Shown: one piece after another, positions 23,634 to 32,165 of the stretch | How positions within the stretch are numbered: the stretch's first letter is position 1 | How the letters are laid out: every line of letters starts with the position of its first letter | Made by a program: the position numbers and the translations under genes | Notes under the pieces: model-generated | What the model was told of the DNA's origin: nothing | Database searches by the model: none | The model's input: only the letters and a program-made list of their open reading frames with translations | Assembly (NCBI GenBank): GCA_026399875.1 | Contig: JAPLQF010000037.1 | Span: 1 to 42,320, forward strand | Source of the DNA: Burkholderiales bacterium | Lineage (GTDB): Bacteria; Pseudomonadota; Gammaproteobacteria; Burkholderiales; Burkholderiaceae_E | DNA length: 42,320 bases | Reading direction: 5' to 3'

Positions 23634-25190
23634 ATGACCATGGGCGAGCCGGCGCTGCGCCTGACCGGCATCAGCAAGCGCTTCGGTGCGCTGCTCGCCA
23701 ACGATGACATCTCGCTCGAGCTCGGGCGCGGCGAGGTGCTCGCCCTGCTTGGCGAAAACGGCGCGGGCAAATCCACACTGGTCTCGATCCTGTTCGGTGA
23801 TTACCGGCCCGACACCGGCTCGGTGGAAGTGTTCGGACGCAAGCTCGAGCCGGGTGATCCGGCGGCCGCGCTGGCGGTGGGCATCGGCATGGTCCATCAG
23901 CATTTCACGCTGGCCGACAACCTCGATGTGCTCGACAACGTGCTCATCGGTACCGAACCGTGGTGGCGGCCGATGTCGCGGCGCGCTGCAGCACGCGCAA
24001 GGCTGCTCGAGCTGTCCGAACGCTTCGGTCTGCAGGTCGATCCGTCGGCGCGGGTGGGCGATCTGTCGATCGGCGAAAAGCAGCGGGTCGAGATCCTCAA
24101 GGCACTCTATCGCGATACCCGCATCCTGATTCTCGATGAGCCCACCGCGGTGCTCGCGCCCCAGGAGAGCGTTCAGCTCTTTGCCACGCTGCGTGCATTC
24201 GTCGAGGCCGGCCTGTCGATCATTTTCATCTCGCACAAGTTGGGCGAGGTGCTCGCGGTCAGCGACCGGATTGCGGTCTTGCGCCAGGGTCGGCTCGAGG
24301 CGGTGCTGCCGACGCATCAGGCCGATGCGGCCACCCTGTCGATGCTGATGGTCGGGCGCAGCATCGAGCGCCCGGTGCGACCTGCACCGATGCAGCCGGT
24401 GGCCGGGCAGGTGGTGGTGCCTGCACTCTCGGTCGATCGGGTCGATGTCCGCGAAGGCGCGCGTCAGCGGCTGCGTTCGGTGTCGCTTGTGGTCAATCCG
24501 GGTGAGATCGTGGCGATCGCCGGGATCGCCGGCAACGGCCAGCAGGCGATTGCCGAACTGGTCTGCGGGCTGCGCTCGCCGGATGCCGGCACGGTGAGTG
24601 TCGAGGGCAAAGAACTCGGCGCCGATCCGATCGACTGGATCCGCGCCGGGGTCGGCCGCATCCCCGAGGATCGCCAGCATCTGGGCGTGATCGCCGCGGC
24701 CAGCATCGCAGAGAATGCGGTCGCCGAGCATTACCGTGAGCCGCCTTATGCGCGGGGTGGCTGGCGAGTCGATCGTCGCGCGATCGATCAGGCAGCCACC
24801 CGCATCGTGGCCGACTATGACGTGCGCTGTCGCGACATCGGGCAGGCGACGAGTCAGTTGTCGGGCGGCAATATCCAGAAGCTGCTGCTCGGGCGGGTGC
24901 TGTCGCGCCATCCCCGGCTGATCATCGCTGACCAGCCGACCTGGGGTCTGGATGTTGGAGCCATCGCCTGGATCCATGCCCGGCTGATGTCGGCCGCCGC
25001 GCAGGGGGCAGCGGTCCTCCTCATCTCCGAGGAACTCGACGAGATCTTTGCGCTGGCCGATCGTGTTTCGGTGATCTCGCAGGGTCAGCTCTCGCCGGCA
25101 CTGCCGGTGGCCCAGTGGACCATCCAGTCGCTCGGCCTGGCGATGACCGGCTCGCTCAAGCACGAACAGGCCGCCAGCGATGCGACTTGA
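23634..25190 (+). CDS. Nucleoside/nucleobase ABC transporter, double ATPase subunit
   Basis: A 518-residue fusion of two ABC ATPase domains. The first has an intact Walker A GENGAGKST, signature LSIGEKQR and Walker B ILILDEPTAVL. The second (from about residue 260) has a degenerate Walker A (AGIAGNGQQA), signature LSGGNIQK and Walker B-like IIADQPTWGLD. One competent and one degenerate half is normal for RbsA/NupA-type ATPases. It starts three bases after the binding-protein gene and overlaps the first permease gene by 11 bases. Confidence 0.92.
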   Translation: MTMGEPALRLTGISKRFGALLANDDISLELGRGEVLALLGENGAGKSTLVSILFGDYRPDTGSVEVFGRKLEPGDPAAALAVGIGMVHQHFTLADNLDVLDNVLIGTEPWWRPMSRRAAARARLLELSERFGLQVDPSARVGDLSIGEKQRVEILKALYRDTRILILDEPTAVLAPQESVQLFATLRAFVEAGLSIIFISHKLGEVLAVSDRIAVLRQGRLEAVLPTHQADAATLSMLMVGRSIERPVRPAPMQPVAGQVVVPALSVDRVDVREGARQRLRSVSLVVNPGEIVAIAGIAGNGQQAIAELVCGLRSPDAGTVSVEGKELGADPIDWIRAGVGRIPEDRQHLGVIAAASIAENAVAEHYREPPYARGGWRVDRRAIDQAATRIVADYDVRCRDIGQATSQLSGGNIQKLLLGRVLSRHPRLIIADQPTWGLDVGAIAWIHARLMSAAAQGAAVLLISEELDEIFALADRVSVISQGQLSPALPVAQWTIQSLGLAMTGSLKHEQAASDAT

Positions 25191-26241
25191 GCGTCGCGAT
25201 GTCGTGCCGCCCCAGGCGCTGGTGCTGGCGCCCCTGACTGCGGTCGCGGTCACGCTGGCGGTCTGCGCGCTGCTGGTGGCCTGGGCCGGGGCGCCAGTCG
25301 GGCGCACTTATGCCCTGCTCTTCGAGGGCGCCTTCGGGTCGCGCTTTGCGCTCACCGAGACGCTCACGCGGGCGACGCCGCTGATGCTCACCGGCATGGC
25401 GACCGCGGTCGCCTTCAGAGCCCGCTTTTTCAACATCGGCGCCGAGGGGCAGCTCTATCTGGGCGCCCTTGCGGCGGTCGCAGTCGGCGGCCTGCACGAC
25501 GGCAGCGGCTTCGATCTGCCTGTGCCCCTTCATGTCGCGCTGATGATCCTTGCCGGCATGGTGGCCGGCGGCGCGCTGGTGCTCGGGCCGGCGCTGCTGA
25601 AAGTGCGTCTGGGCGCCGATGAGGTGGTGACCACCCTGCTGCTGAATTTCATCGTGCTGCTGCTGGTGTCGCTGATGCTCGATGGGCCGATGAAGGACCC
25701 CGGCGCCATGGGATGGCCGCAATCTGTCGGCCTCAAGCCCGAGCTCGAGTTCACGCGGCTGATCGACAAAGCGCGCGTGCACAGCGGTCTGCTGATCGCG
25801 ATCGGTCTGGCCGTGCTCACCTGGGCGGTGCAGCGCTTCACCACCTGGGGCTTCGAGTGGCGCTCGGTCGGTGAGAGCCCGGCGGCCGCCCGATTCATCG
25901 GTATACCGGTCAATGCGGTCCTGCTGCGGGCAGCGCTGATCTCGGGCGCCTTCGCCGGTCTGGCGGGTGTCTCGGAGGTGGCCGGGCGCGCCGGCTATCT
26001 GACCCTCGACATGTCGCCGGGTTATGGCTATGCCGGCATCGTGATCGCCATGCTTGCCGCACTCAATCCGCTCGGCGTGGTGCTTGCGAGCATTTTCATT
26101 GCCGGCATGCTGGTCGGCGCCGACGGCATGACCCGCGAAGTCCCGGTGCCCAGTTATATCGCCGATGTGATCGTGGCGGTCGCCCTGATCTCGATGCTGG
26201 TGGCGACCATGCTCGCCCGATATCGCATTCGTCGCGGCTAG
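25180..26241 (+). CDS. Nucleoside/nucleobase ABC transporter permease 1 (NupB-like)
   Basis: A 353-residue membrane protein with about nine to ten hydrophobic segments. Landmarks are TRATPLMLTGMATAVAFRA, FFNIGAEGQLYLGALAA, LGADEVVTTLLLNFI and RFIGIPVNAVLLRAALISGA, all typical of the larger permease of BMP-type systems. It overlaps the ATPase gene by 11 bases, so translation is coupled. Confidence 0.9.
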   Translation: MRLERRDVVPPQALVLAPLTAVAVTLAVCALLVAWAGAPVGRTYALLFEGAFGSRFALTETLTRATPLMLTGMATAVAFRARFFNIGAEGQLYLGALAAVAVGGLHDGSGFDLPVPLHVALMILAGMVAGGALVLGPALLKVRLGADEVVTTLLLNFIVLLLVSLMLDGPMKDPGAMGWPQSVGLKPELEFTRLIDKARVHSGLLIAIGLAVLTWAVQRFTTWGFEWRSVGESPAAARFIGIPVNAVLLRAALISGAFAGLAGVSEVAGRAGYLTLDMSPGYGYAGIVIAMLAALNPLGVVLASIFIAGMLVGADGMTREVPVPSYIADVIVAVALISMLVATMLARYRIRRG

Positions 26242-26269
26242 CCGCGGCCCGCCCGATCACGCATCCGAC

Positions 26270-27211
26270 ATGACCGATATCGCCGACAACCTGATGACTG
26301 CGAGTTTCTGGATCGCAGTTCTGCGCATTGCCACCCCGCTCATCCTGGGCACGCTGGGCGTGTTGCTGTGCGAACGGGCAGGCGTACTCAACCTGGGCAT
26401 CGAAGGGATCATGAGTGCCGGCGCCTTCGTCGGCTGGTTTGCGGTCTGGCAGGGCGCAGGGCTGTGGGGCGGCGTGCTGGCGGCCGCGATGGCCGGAGCC
26501 GCTTTCGGCCTGCTCCACGGCTGGCTCACCGTATCGCTCGGTCTGTCGCAGCATGTCTGCGGGCTGGGCATCACCCTGCTGGCCACCAGCCTGTCCTATT
26601 ACGCCTATCGCATCTATTTCGCCAAGGTCAGCAGTCCGCCCACCATCGAGCCCTTTGCCGGACTGGGCGCGCCCTTCGATGCCATCCCGATCGTCGGCGA
26701 ATGGCTGGCCTCACTCACGCCGCTCAGCGTGCTGGCGCTCGCGCTGGTGCCGGCAATCGGCTGGCTGCTTTATCGCACGCCTGCGGGCCTGGCCCTGCGG
26801 ATGGTGGGTGAGAACCCGGCCGCGGCGCAAAGCGCCGGCGTGTCGGTGGTCGCCACCCGCGTCAGCGCGATCGTGGCGGGGTCGGCGCTGATGGGAATCG
26901 CCGGCGCGTTCCTGACGCTGGCCGCCTTCAATGCCTTCTTTTTCAACATGGTCAACGGGCGGGGCTGGATCTGCGTCGCGCTGGTGGTGTTCGCCTCGTG
27001 GCGCCCGGGCAAGGCGCTGCTCGGGGCGCTGCTCTTTGCCGGATTCGACGCGATGCAACTGCGGCTGCAGCAGGGTGCAGGCAGCGAGATACCCTATCAG
27101 CTGTGGCTGATGCTGCCCTATGCGCTGTCGATCCTGGCACTGGTGTTCATGGCCCGGCGGGTGGCCTATCCCCAGTCACTGATGAAACCCTACCGCAAGG
27201 GAGAGCGCTGA
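26270..27211 (+). CDS. Nucleoside/nucleobase ABC transporter permease 2 (NupC-like)
   Basis: A 313-residue inner-membrane protein with multiple hydrophobic segments. It has the second-permease hallmarks: TPLILGTLGVLLCERAGVLN, LGIEGIMSAGAF, LRMVGENPAAAQSAGV and GRGWICVALVVFASWRPGKA. It forms a heterodimeric channel with permease 1. One base separates its stop from the deaminase ATG. Confidence 0.9.
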   Translation: MTDIADNLMTASFWIAVLRIATPLILGTLGVLLCERAGVLNLGIEGIMSAGAFVGWFAVWQGAGLWGGVLAAAMAGAAFGLLHGWLTVSLGLSQHVCGLGITLLATSLSYYAYRIYFAKVSSPPTIEPFAGLGAPFDAIPIVGEWLASLTPLSVLALALVPAIGWLLYRTPAGLALRMVGENPAAAQSAGVSVVATRVSAIVAGSALMGIAGAFLTLAAFNAFFFNMVNGRGWICVALVVFASWRPGKALLGALLFAGFDAMQLRLQQGAGSEIPYQLWLMLPYALSILALVFMARRVAYPQSLMKPYRKGER

Positions 27212-27212
27212 G

Positions 27213-28503
27213 ATGTTCGATCTGATGGTTCGCAATGCGACGCTGCCCGACGGGCGGGTCGGTGTCGATGTTGCCGTCCAGGGCGAGCGCATTGCGGCGG
27301 TCGAGCCGCATGCGGTGCTGGCGCAGGCCGCAGCCGGTCGCGAGATCGACGCCGGCGGCCTGCTGCTGTCGCCGCCTTTCGTCGATGCGCATTTCCATAT
27401 GGACGCCACCATGTCGCTGGGCCGCCCGCGGCTGAACCAGTCGGGGACGCTGCTTGAGGGCATCGCGATCTGGGGCGAACTCAAGCCCGACCTGACCCGC
27501 GAGGCGATCGTCGAGCGGGCGCTCGCCTATTGCGATCAGGCGGTTGCCCGCGGCCTGCTCGCCATCCGCAGTCATGTCGATACCTCTGATCCGCGCATGG
27601 TCGCAGTCGAAGCGATGCTCGAGGTGCGTCGGCGGGTGGCGCCCTATCTCGATCTGCAGCTGGTCGCCTTTCCGCAGCAGGGCGTGCTCGCAGTGCCGGC
27701 TGTCCGCCCTGCAACTGCTCGAGCGGGCGCGCGATCTCGGCGTGGACGTGGTCGGTGGCATTCCGCACTTCGAGCGCACGATGGCCGAGGGCAGCGAGTC
27801 GGTGCGGCTGTTGTGCGAGATGGCTGCGCGACGCGGCTTGCGGGTCGACATGCATTGCGACGAGTCCGATGACCCGATGTCGCGCCATATCGAGATGCTG
27901 GCCTGTCAGACCGTGCGGCTCGGGCTGCAGGGCCGGGTCAATGGCTCGCATCTCACCTCGATGCATTCGATGGACAACTACTATGTCTCCAAGCTGATGG
28001 CGCTGATGGCCGAAGCAAGGCTGTCGGCGATTGCCAATCCACTGATCAACATCACCCTGCAGGGGCGCCACGACACCTATCCGAAGCGCCGCGGCATGAC
28101 TCGCGTCCCTGAACTGATGGCGGCCGGCATTCCGGTGGCCTTCGGTCACGACGATTCGATGGATCCCTGGTATTCGCTGGGCTCGGCCGACATGCTCGAG
28201 GTGGCGTCGATGGGCCTGCATGTGGCGCAGATGACCGGCCAGTCGCAGATGCGGACCTGCTTTCAGTCGGTTACCGAAACGCCCGCGACCATCATGGGCC
28301 TTGTCGATTACGGCATCGCGCCCGGCTGCTTTGCCGACATGGTCCTGCTGCAGGCGGGCGATCCGATCGAAGCGATCCGCCTGAGCCCGCCGCGTCTGGC
28401 GGTCGTGCGCCGCGGTCGGGTGGTCTCGGAACAGTCGCCGGCCACCGCGCGACTCAATCTTGCAGGTCGACCAGCGAGCGTCGATTTCCTGCTGCGCCTG
28501 TAA
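27213..28503 (+). pseudogene. codA: CodA-like cytosine deaminase, interrupted by a single-base frameshift
   Basis: The two halves together match E. coli cytosine deaminase from end to end. First frame (27213 to about 27702): metal motif VDAHFHMD, LNQSGTLLEGI, SHVDTSD and LVAFPQQGVL. Second frame (about 27703-28503): VVGGIPHFE, HCDESDD, GSHLTSMHS, LQGRHDTYPKRRG and FGHDDSMDPW. All expected metal-binding His and Asp motifs are present, one frame apart. One extra base lies within about 27690-27705. It may be a young mutation or an assembly error, because the rest is undamaged. The intact enzyme would turn cytosine into uracil for the UPRT encoded next door. Confidence 0.85.
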
Positions 28504-28513
28504 GGAGAAAACA

Positions 28514-29164
28514 ATGCGACAGGACCCGCGTTTTGCCAATCTGTTCATCGTCGATCACCCGCTGATCCAGCACAAACTGTCGCTGATGCGCGACCGCAGC
28601 ACGCCATGCCAGCAGTTTGCGCAACTGCTCCATGAACTGACCCTGCTGATGGGCTACGAAATCACCCGCAATCTGCCCTTGCACAGCCGGCCGATCGAGA
28701 CCCCGATCTGTGCGATGGACGCGCCCTTCATCGACGACCGGAAATTGGCGGTGGTGCCGGTGCTGCGCGCCGGACTCGGCATGGCGCAGGGCCTGATGAC
28801 CCTGGTGCCATTTGCCGCCCAGGGCCATATCGGCCTGTTTCGCGGTGCGGATCTCAAGCCGGTCGAGTACTACGTCCGCCTGCCCGAGATCGAAGGTCGT
28901 AGCTTCATCGTCTGCGATCCGATGCTCGCCACCGGCTACTCGGGGGCACATGCGGTGCAGGTGCTGATCGACCGGGGGGTGTCACCGCGCGCCATCCGGT
29001 TTCTGGCGCTTGTGGCAGCACCTGAAGGGGTGGCTGTGATGCACAACCGTCACCCCGAGGTGCAGGTGTTTGTGGCCGGACTCGACAGTCATCTCGATGA
29101 ACGCGCCTATATCGTGCCCGGCCTGGGCGATGCCGGCGATCGGATCTTCGGTACCGAGCACTGA
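28514..29164 (+). CDS. upp: Uracil phosphoribosyltransferase, variant PRPP loop
   Basis: A 216-residue type-I phosphoribosyltransferase making UMP from uracil and PRPP. Family features: HKLSLMRD near the N-terminus, [16 protein letters not shown], the PRPP loop [16 protein letters not shown] and the C-terminal uracil-site [16 protein letters not shown]. The loop has Tyr where most enzymes have the second Gly of ATGGS, and the segment after it (GAHAVQVL) is also atypical. ATG 28514 follows AAGGAG just after the deaminase stop, so the two genes are cotranscribed. Confidence 0.88.
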   Translation: MRQDPRFANLFIVDHPLIQHKLSLMRDRSTPCQQFAQLLHELTLLMGYEITRNLPLHSRPIETPICAMDAPFIDDRKLAVVPVLRAGLGMAQGLMTLVPFAAQGHIGLFRGADLKPVEYYVRLPEIEGRSFIVCDPMLATGYSGAHAVQVLIDRGVSPRAIRFLALVAAPEGVAVMHNRHPEVQVFVAGLDSHLDERAYIVPGLGDAGDRIFGTEH

Positions 29165-29341
29165 CTTGCGCACTGAAGTGTGAGCTCATGGACAGGCTTG
29201 ACGGCCCGATTGCTGCCATGCTCATCGAACGCTTCCTGCCGCCAGCCGGGCTTGCCTCGGTCTACAATGAGCGCCTGCCTTCGATCCTCAGATGCATGGT
29301 CTGATGGGCCTGCGAAGCTTTCTCGTTGACCCGGGCTGTCT

Positions 29342-29797
29342 TTGAAGAAACCCCCCTCAGATCCCAAGAATCGCCAGTTTCTCGAGCTCAACCGATATCG
29401 GCGCGAGCGCGTGATGCTGCATGTCTATCTGCTCAGCGGAACCCGCTTTACCGGACGTCTGCGTTCATTCGACGTGCACACACTGCTGCTCGAGACTCAG
29501 CAGGGCGATATGGTTATCTATGCCCATGCGATCAGTACGATCGAGCCTGCGCTCAATGTCCGCGGGCGGCGTGCGCCGGGTGCTTCCGCTCCGGCCCGTC
29601 GCTTCGACATCGGCGGCGCACCGCGCCGAATGCCATTCTCGAATGCCAACCAGTTGCCGGCCGAAGGCTCGACGCAATTCGAAGGCATGCCCGAGACCGA
29701 TCCGGACGTTGAATTTCCGCCGCCCGCGCCACCCACCCGAAGCCCCGCACCGACGGTGACCATCGTGCGCCGTCGCTCGAGGCTCGTGCAGAAGTAG
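29342..29797 (+). CDS. Divergent Hfq-like Sm-fold RNA-binding protein with long C-terminal tail
   Basis: A 151-residue protein. Residues about 15-70 align with Hfq: RRERV (20-24), VYLLSG, a Gly38 turn, SFD (42-44), LLL and MV, then Y60-A-H-AIST where Hfq has Y-K-H-AIST. The invariant Lys of the uridine-binding proximal pocket is Ala61, and the N-terminal QDPFLN is altered. Residues 71-151 are a Pro-rich, probably disordered tail ending in basic residues (VRRRSRLVQK). The start is TTG 29342; an in-frame TGA at 29327 excludes a much longer form. It is monocistronic, preceded by upp and facing the efflux gene. A canonical hfq would be expected elsewhere. Confidence 0.75.
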   Translation: MKKPPSDPKNRQFLELNRYRRERVMLHVYLLSGTRFTGRLRSFDVHTLLLETQQGDMVIYAHAISTIEPALNVRGRRAPGASAPARRFDIGGAPRRMPFSNANQLPAEGSTQFEGMPETDPDVEFPPPAPPTRSPAPTVTIVRRRSRLVQK

Positions 29798-29869
29798 ACT
29801 GCGCGCTTGCCTGGCCGAATCAGGCCGAGGATTGTCTGCCGGGCCGAGTTGATGCTTCGCGGGCTCGGT

Positions 29870-31351
29870 TCAGGGCTTGAGCCGGGTGACTGCCGGGATG
29901 AGCAGCGCGATCGCGCAGGCCAGCCCACAGGCGCCGGCAGCCACCGTGAACGCCATGGTGAAGGCTGCCCCAAGCGCCGTCCGGTCGGCGGTCAGGATCG
30001 AACTGGCATTGCCGACCGCAGCCAGAATGAGCGAGGTGAGCACCGCGATGCCGATCACACCGCCAAACGATCGAAAGAGCGACACGGTGGCGGTGGCCAC
30101 GCCGACCATGGCCGGTCCGACGGCCATCTGCGCGGCGACTGTCAGGACTGGCAGGGTGAACCCCACACCCAGGCCGAGCGGGATCATCAGCATCGCCAGG
30201 CCGACTCCCGCTTTCGGCGAGATGAAGGCAATGCCAAGCAGCGCCAGGCACGACAACAGGCAACCTCCGGCGGCAATCCAGCCAATCTGGGGCACTTTGA
30301 GCATCACACGGCCCGAGGTGAAGGCGCCGGCGGGAACCGCCAGCGTGAGGGCGATCAGCCGCACTGCCACCTGATCGGCGCGCGCATCACCCACGGTCTG
30401 CATCGACAGAGGCAACAGCACCGTGCATCCGACCAGCACGAAAAAGGTCAGCGAGGTGACCAGGCAGCAGGCCATGACCGTGCGGTTGCGAAACAGTGCC
30501 AGCGGCAGGATGGGCTCGGCGGCATCGGACTCACGCCAGCCCCACAGCCCCAGAAGCATCACCCCCAGCGCGATCAGGCTCAGGGTCGAGGTGCCGAACC
30601 AGCCCGCGCCCTGGCCGATGCGGGTGAGTGCAATCAGGATGACCGCAATACCGGCGGCCAGCAGTGCTGCGCCCAGCCAGTCGATACCGGCGTCGCGCCG
30701 TGATTCGCCAGCCGACGGGAGCACGCGCCTGACCATGAAGATCGCAAAAAGCGCGATCGGCAGATTGACCAGAAAGATCGACCGCCAGCCCAGGTGCTCG
30801 GTCAGATAGCCGCCGAGCAGTGGAGCGGCCAGAGCCGATGAGGCGAAAACGCCCGAGAAATAGCCCTGGTATCGGCCACGAGCCGGTCCTGAGACGAAAT
30901 CGGCGATCGCAGTCTGAGACAGTGCAAACAGCGCGCCACTGCCCAAACCCTGCAGCACCCGTGCACCGATCAGCATCGGCATCGATACCGAGACGGCGCA
31001 CAGCAGTGAGCCGACCATCGCGGTCGACATTGCGATCAGCAGCATGCGGCGTCGACCGTGCAGATCCGACAGCTTTCCGTAGACCGGCGTGGCGATCGTG
31101 CCGGCCACCAGATAGCCGGCCATCACCCAGGCGATCAGCGACAGGTCGTTGAGCTCGCGGCCGATGGTGAGCAGCGCAATCGGCACCATCGACTGGTCGA
31201 TTGCCCCGAGGAACGTCGCCGGCAACAGCCCGAGCACGACCTTCTTGATCTGCTCGGGCGTTCGTTCGGGCGGGCTGTGTCGCTCGGTCCGACTGACGCT
31301 GGCTGATGGGTCGGCGGCCGCGACGCTCGGCGCTTTCGCCTCAGGCGCCAA
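29870..31351 (-). CDS. MFS efflux pump, DHA2 (EmrB/QacA, 14-TM) type
   Basis: About 493 residues with roughly 14 hydrophobic segments. Visible signatures are the first segment LPATFLGAIDQSMVPIALLTI, motif A GKLSDLHGRRRMLL, motif B ARVLQGLGSGALFALSQ and motif C-like region GVFASSALAAPLLGG. Such pumps export hydrophobic or aromatic compounds by proton antiport. TTG 31351 gives an N-terminus with the family's TPEQIKKVVLG lead-in and overlaps the SDR stop by 11 bases; no ATG is available, and GTG 31237 is an alternative. It probably belongs to the gcdH-SDR transcript. The substrate is unknown. Confidence 0.85.
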   Translation of the reverse strand: MAPEAKAPSVAAADPSASVSRTERHSPPERTPEQIKKVVLGLLPATFLGAIDQSMVPIALLTIGRELNDLSLIAWVMAGYLVAGTIATPVYGKLSDLHGRRRMLLIAMSTAMVGSLLCAVSVSMPMLIGARVLQGLGSGALFALSQTAIADFVSGPARGRYQGYFSGVFASSALAAPLLGGYLTEHLGWRSIFLVNLPIALFAIFMVRRVLPSAGESRRDAGIDWLGAALLAAGIAVILIALTRIGQGAGWFGTSTLSLIALGVMLLGLWGWRESDAAEPILPLALFRNRTVMACCLVTSLTFFVLVGCTVLLPLSMQTVGDARADQVAVRLIALTLAVPAGAFTSGRVMLKVPQIGWIAAGGCLLSCLALLGIAFISPKAGVGLAMLMIPLGLGVGFTLPVLTVAAQMAVGPAMVGVATATVSLFRSFGGVIGIAVLTSLILAAVGNASSILTADRTALGAAFTMAFTVAAGACGLACAIALLIPAVTRLKP

Positions 31352-32102
31352 GCAGTTGGCCGCCGTCAACTGCGATCGTCTGGCCGGTGACCCAGCGGGC
31401 CTGATCCGAGGCCAGGAAGAGCACCAGATCGGCCACCTCATCGACCGTGCCCAGGCGTCCGAAGGGGATGCTCGCCAGGATGCGACCGTAGAGCGCCGGG
31501 TCGCTGGCCTTGCGCTGCTCCCAGGTGCCGCCGGGGAACTCAATCGAGCCGGGCGCCACGCAATTCACGCGGATGCCCTTGCGGGCGAGCAATGCGGCCT
31601 GGCTGCCGGTGTAGTGCGACACCGCTGCCTTGGCCGCGCCATAGGCCGGCGTGCGGGCAGACGGGCGCAGCGCCGAGATCGACGAGATGTTGACGATGCT
31701 GGCCGATGTGCCCTTTTCGAGCCAGGGCAGTGCGGCGCGGCTGGCGCGCACCACCGCCTGCACATCGACGCCCAGGCTGGCCTCCCAGCCCTCTTCGGTA
31801 TCGCCCAGCCCGAAGGCCGAGGAGTTGTTGACCAGTACATCGATACCGCCGAGTGCTTTGGCGGCAGATTCGACCCAGTTGACGATTGCCTTGGCATCAC
31901 CCAGATCGCAGACCGATGCATGGGCGGTGACGCCATGGGCTGCGAGTTCGGTGCGGGTGGCTTCGAGGGTGTCGGCGCCCCGGGCGCAGATCGAGACTGA
32001 GGCGCCGGCGCTGGCAAAGCCCGCCGCGATGGCGCGGCCAATGCCGCGGCTGCCGCCTGCGACCAGCACCCGGCGGCCGGCGAACTTGAAGATCTGGCTC
32101 AT
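31341..32102 (-). CDS. Short-chain dehydrogenase/reductase (SDR)
   Basis: A 253-residue classical SDR. It has the nucleotide-binding GGSRGIGRA near residue 16, a D-L-G adenine-contact at CDLGDA, VLVNNSS (the NNAG position), the catalytic Ser in NISSISAL and Tyr-x3-Lys in YGAAK, and the C-terminal TGQTIAVDGG. It is full length and probably FabG-like in mechanism. The substrate cannot be told. It is 55 bases downstream of gcdH on the same strand. Confidence 0.88.
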   Translation of the reverse strand: MSQIFKFAGRRVLVAGGSRGIGRAIAAGFASAGASVSICARGADTLEATRTELAAHGVTAHASVCDLGDAKAIVNWVESAAKALGGIDVLVNNSSAFGLGDTEEGWEASLGVDVQAVVRASRAALPWLEKGTSASIVNISSISALRPSARTPAYGAAKAAVSHYTGSQAALLARKGIRVNCVAPGSIEFPGGTWEQRKASDPALYGRILASIPFGRLGTVDEVADLVLFLASDQARWVTGQTIAVDGGQLLGA

Positions 32103-32141
32103 GTCGGTGTCTCCGTCGTTATCGTTGTCGAGAAAAAGAAT

Positions 32142-32165
32142 TTTTCAGCTGACGTTTTCAGCTGA
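32142..32165. repeat. 11-base tandem duplication at the gcdH stop codon
   Basis: TTTTCAGCTGA occurs twice (32142-32152 and 32155-32165) separated by CG. The second copy contains the gcdH stop codon on the minus strand. It looks like a slippage duplication in the gcdH-SDR gap. Confidence 0.75.
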
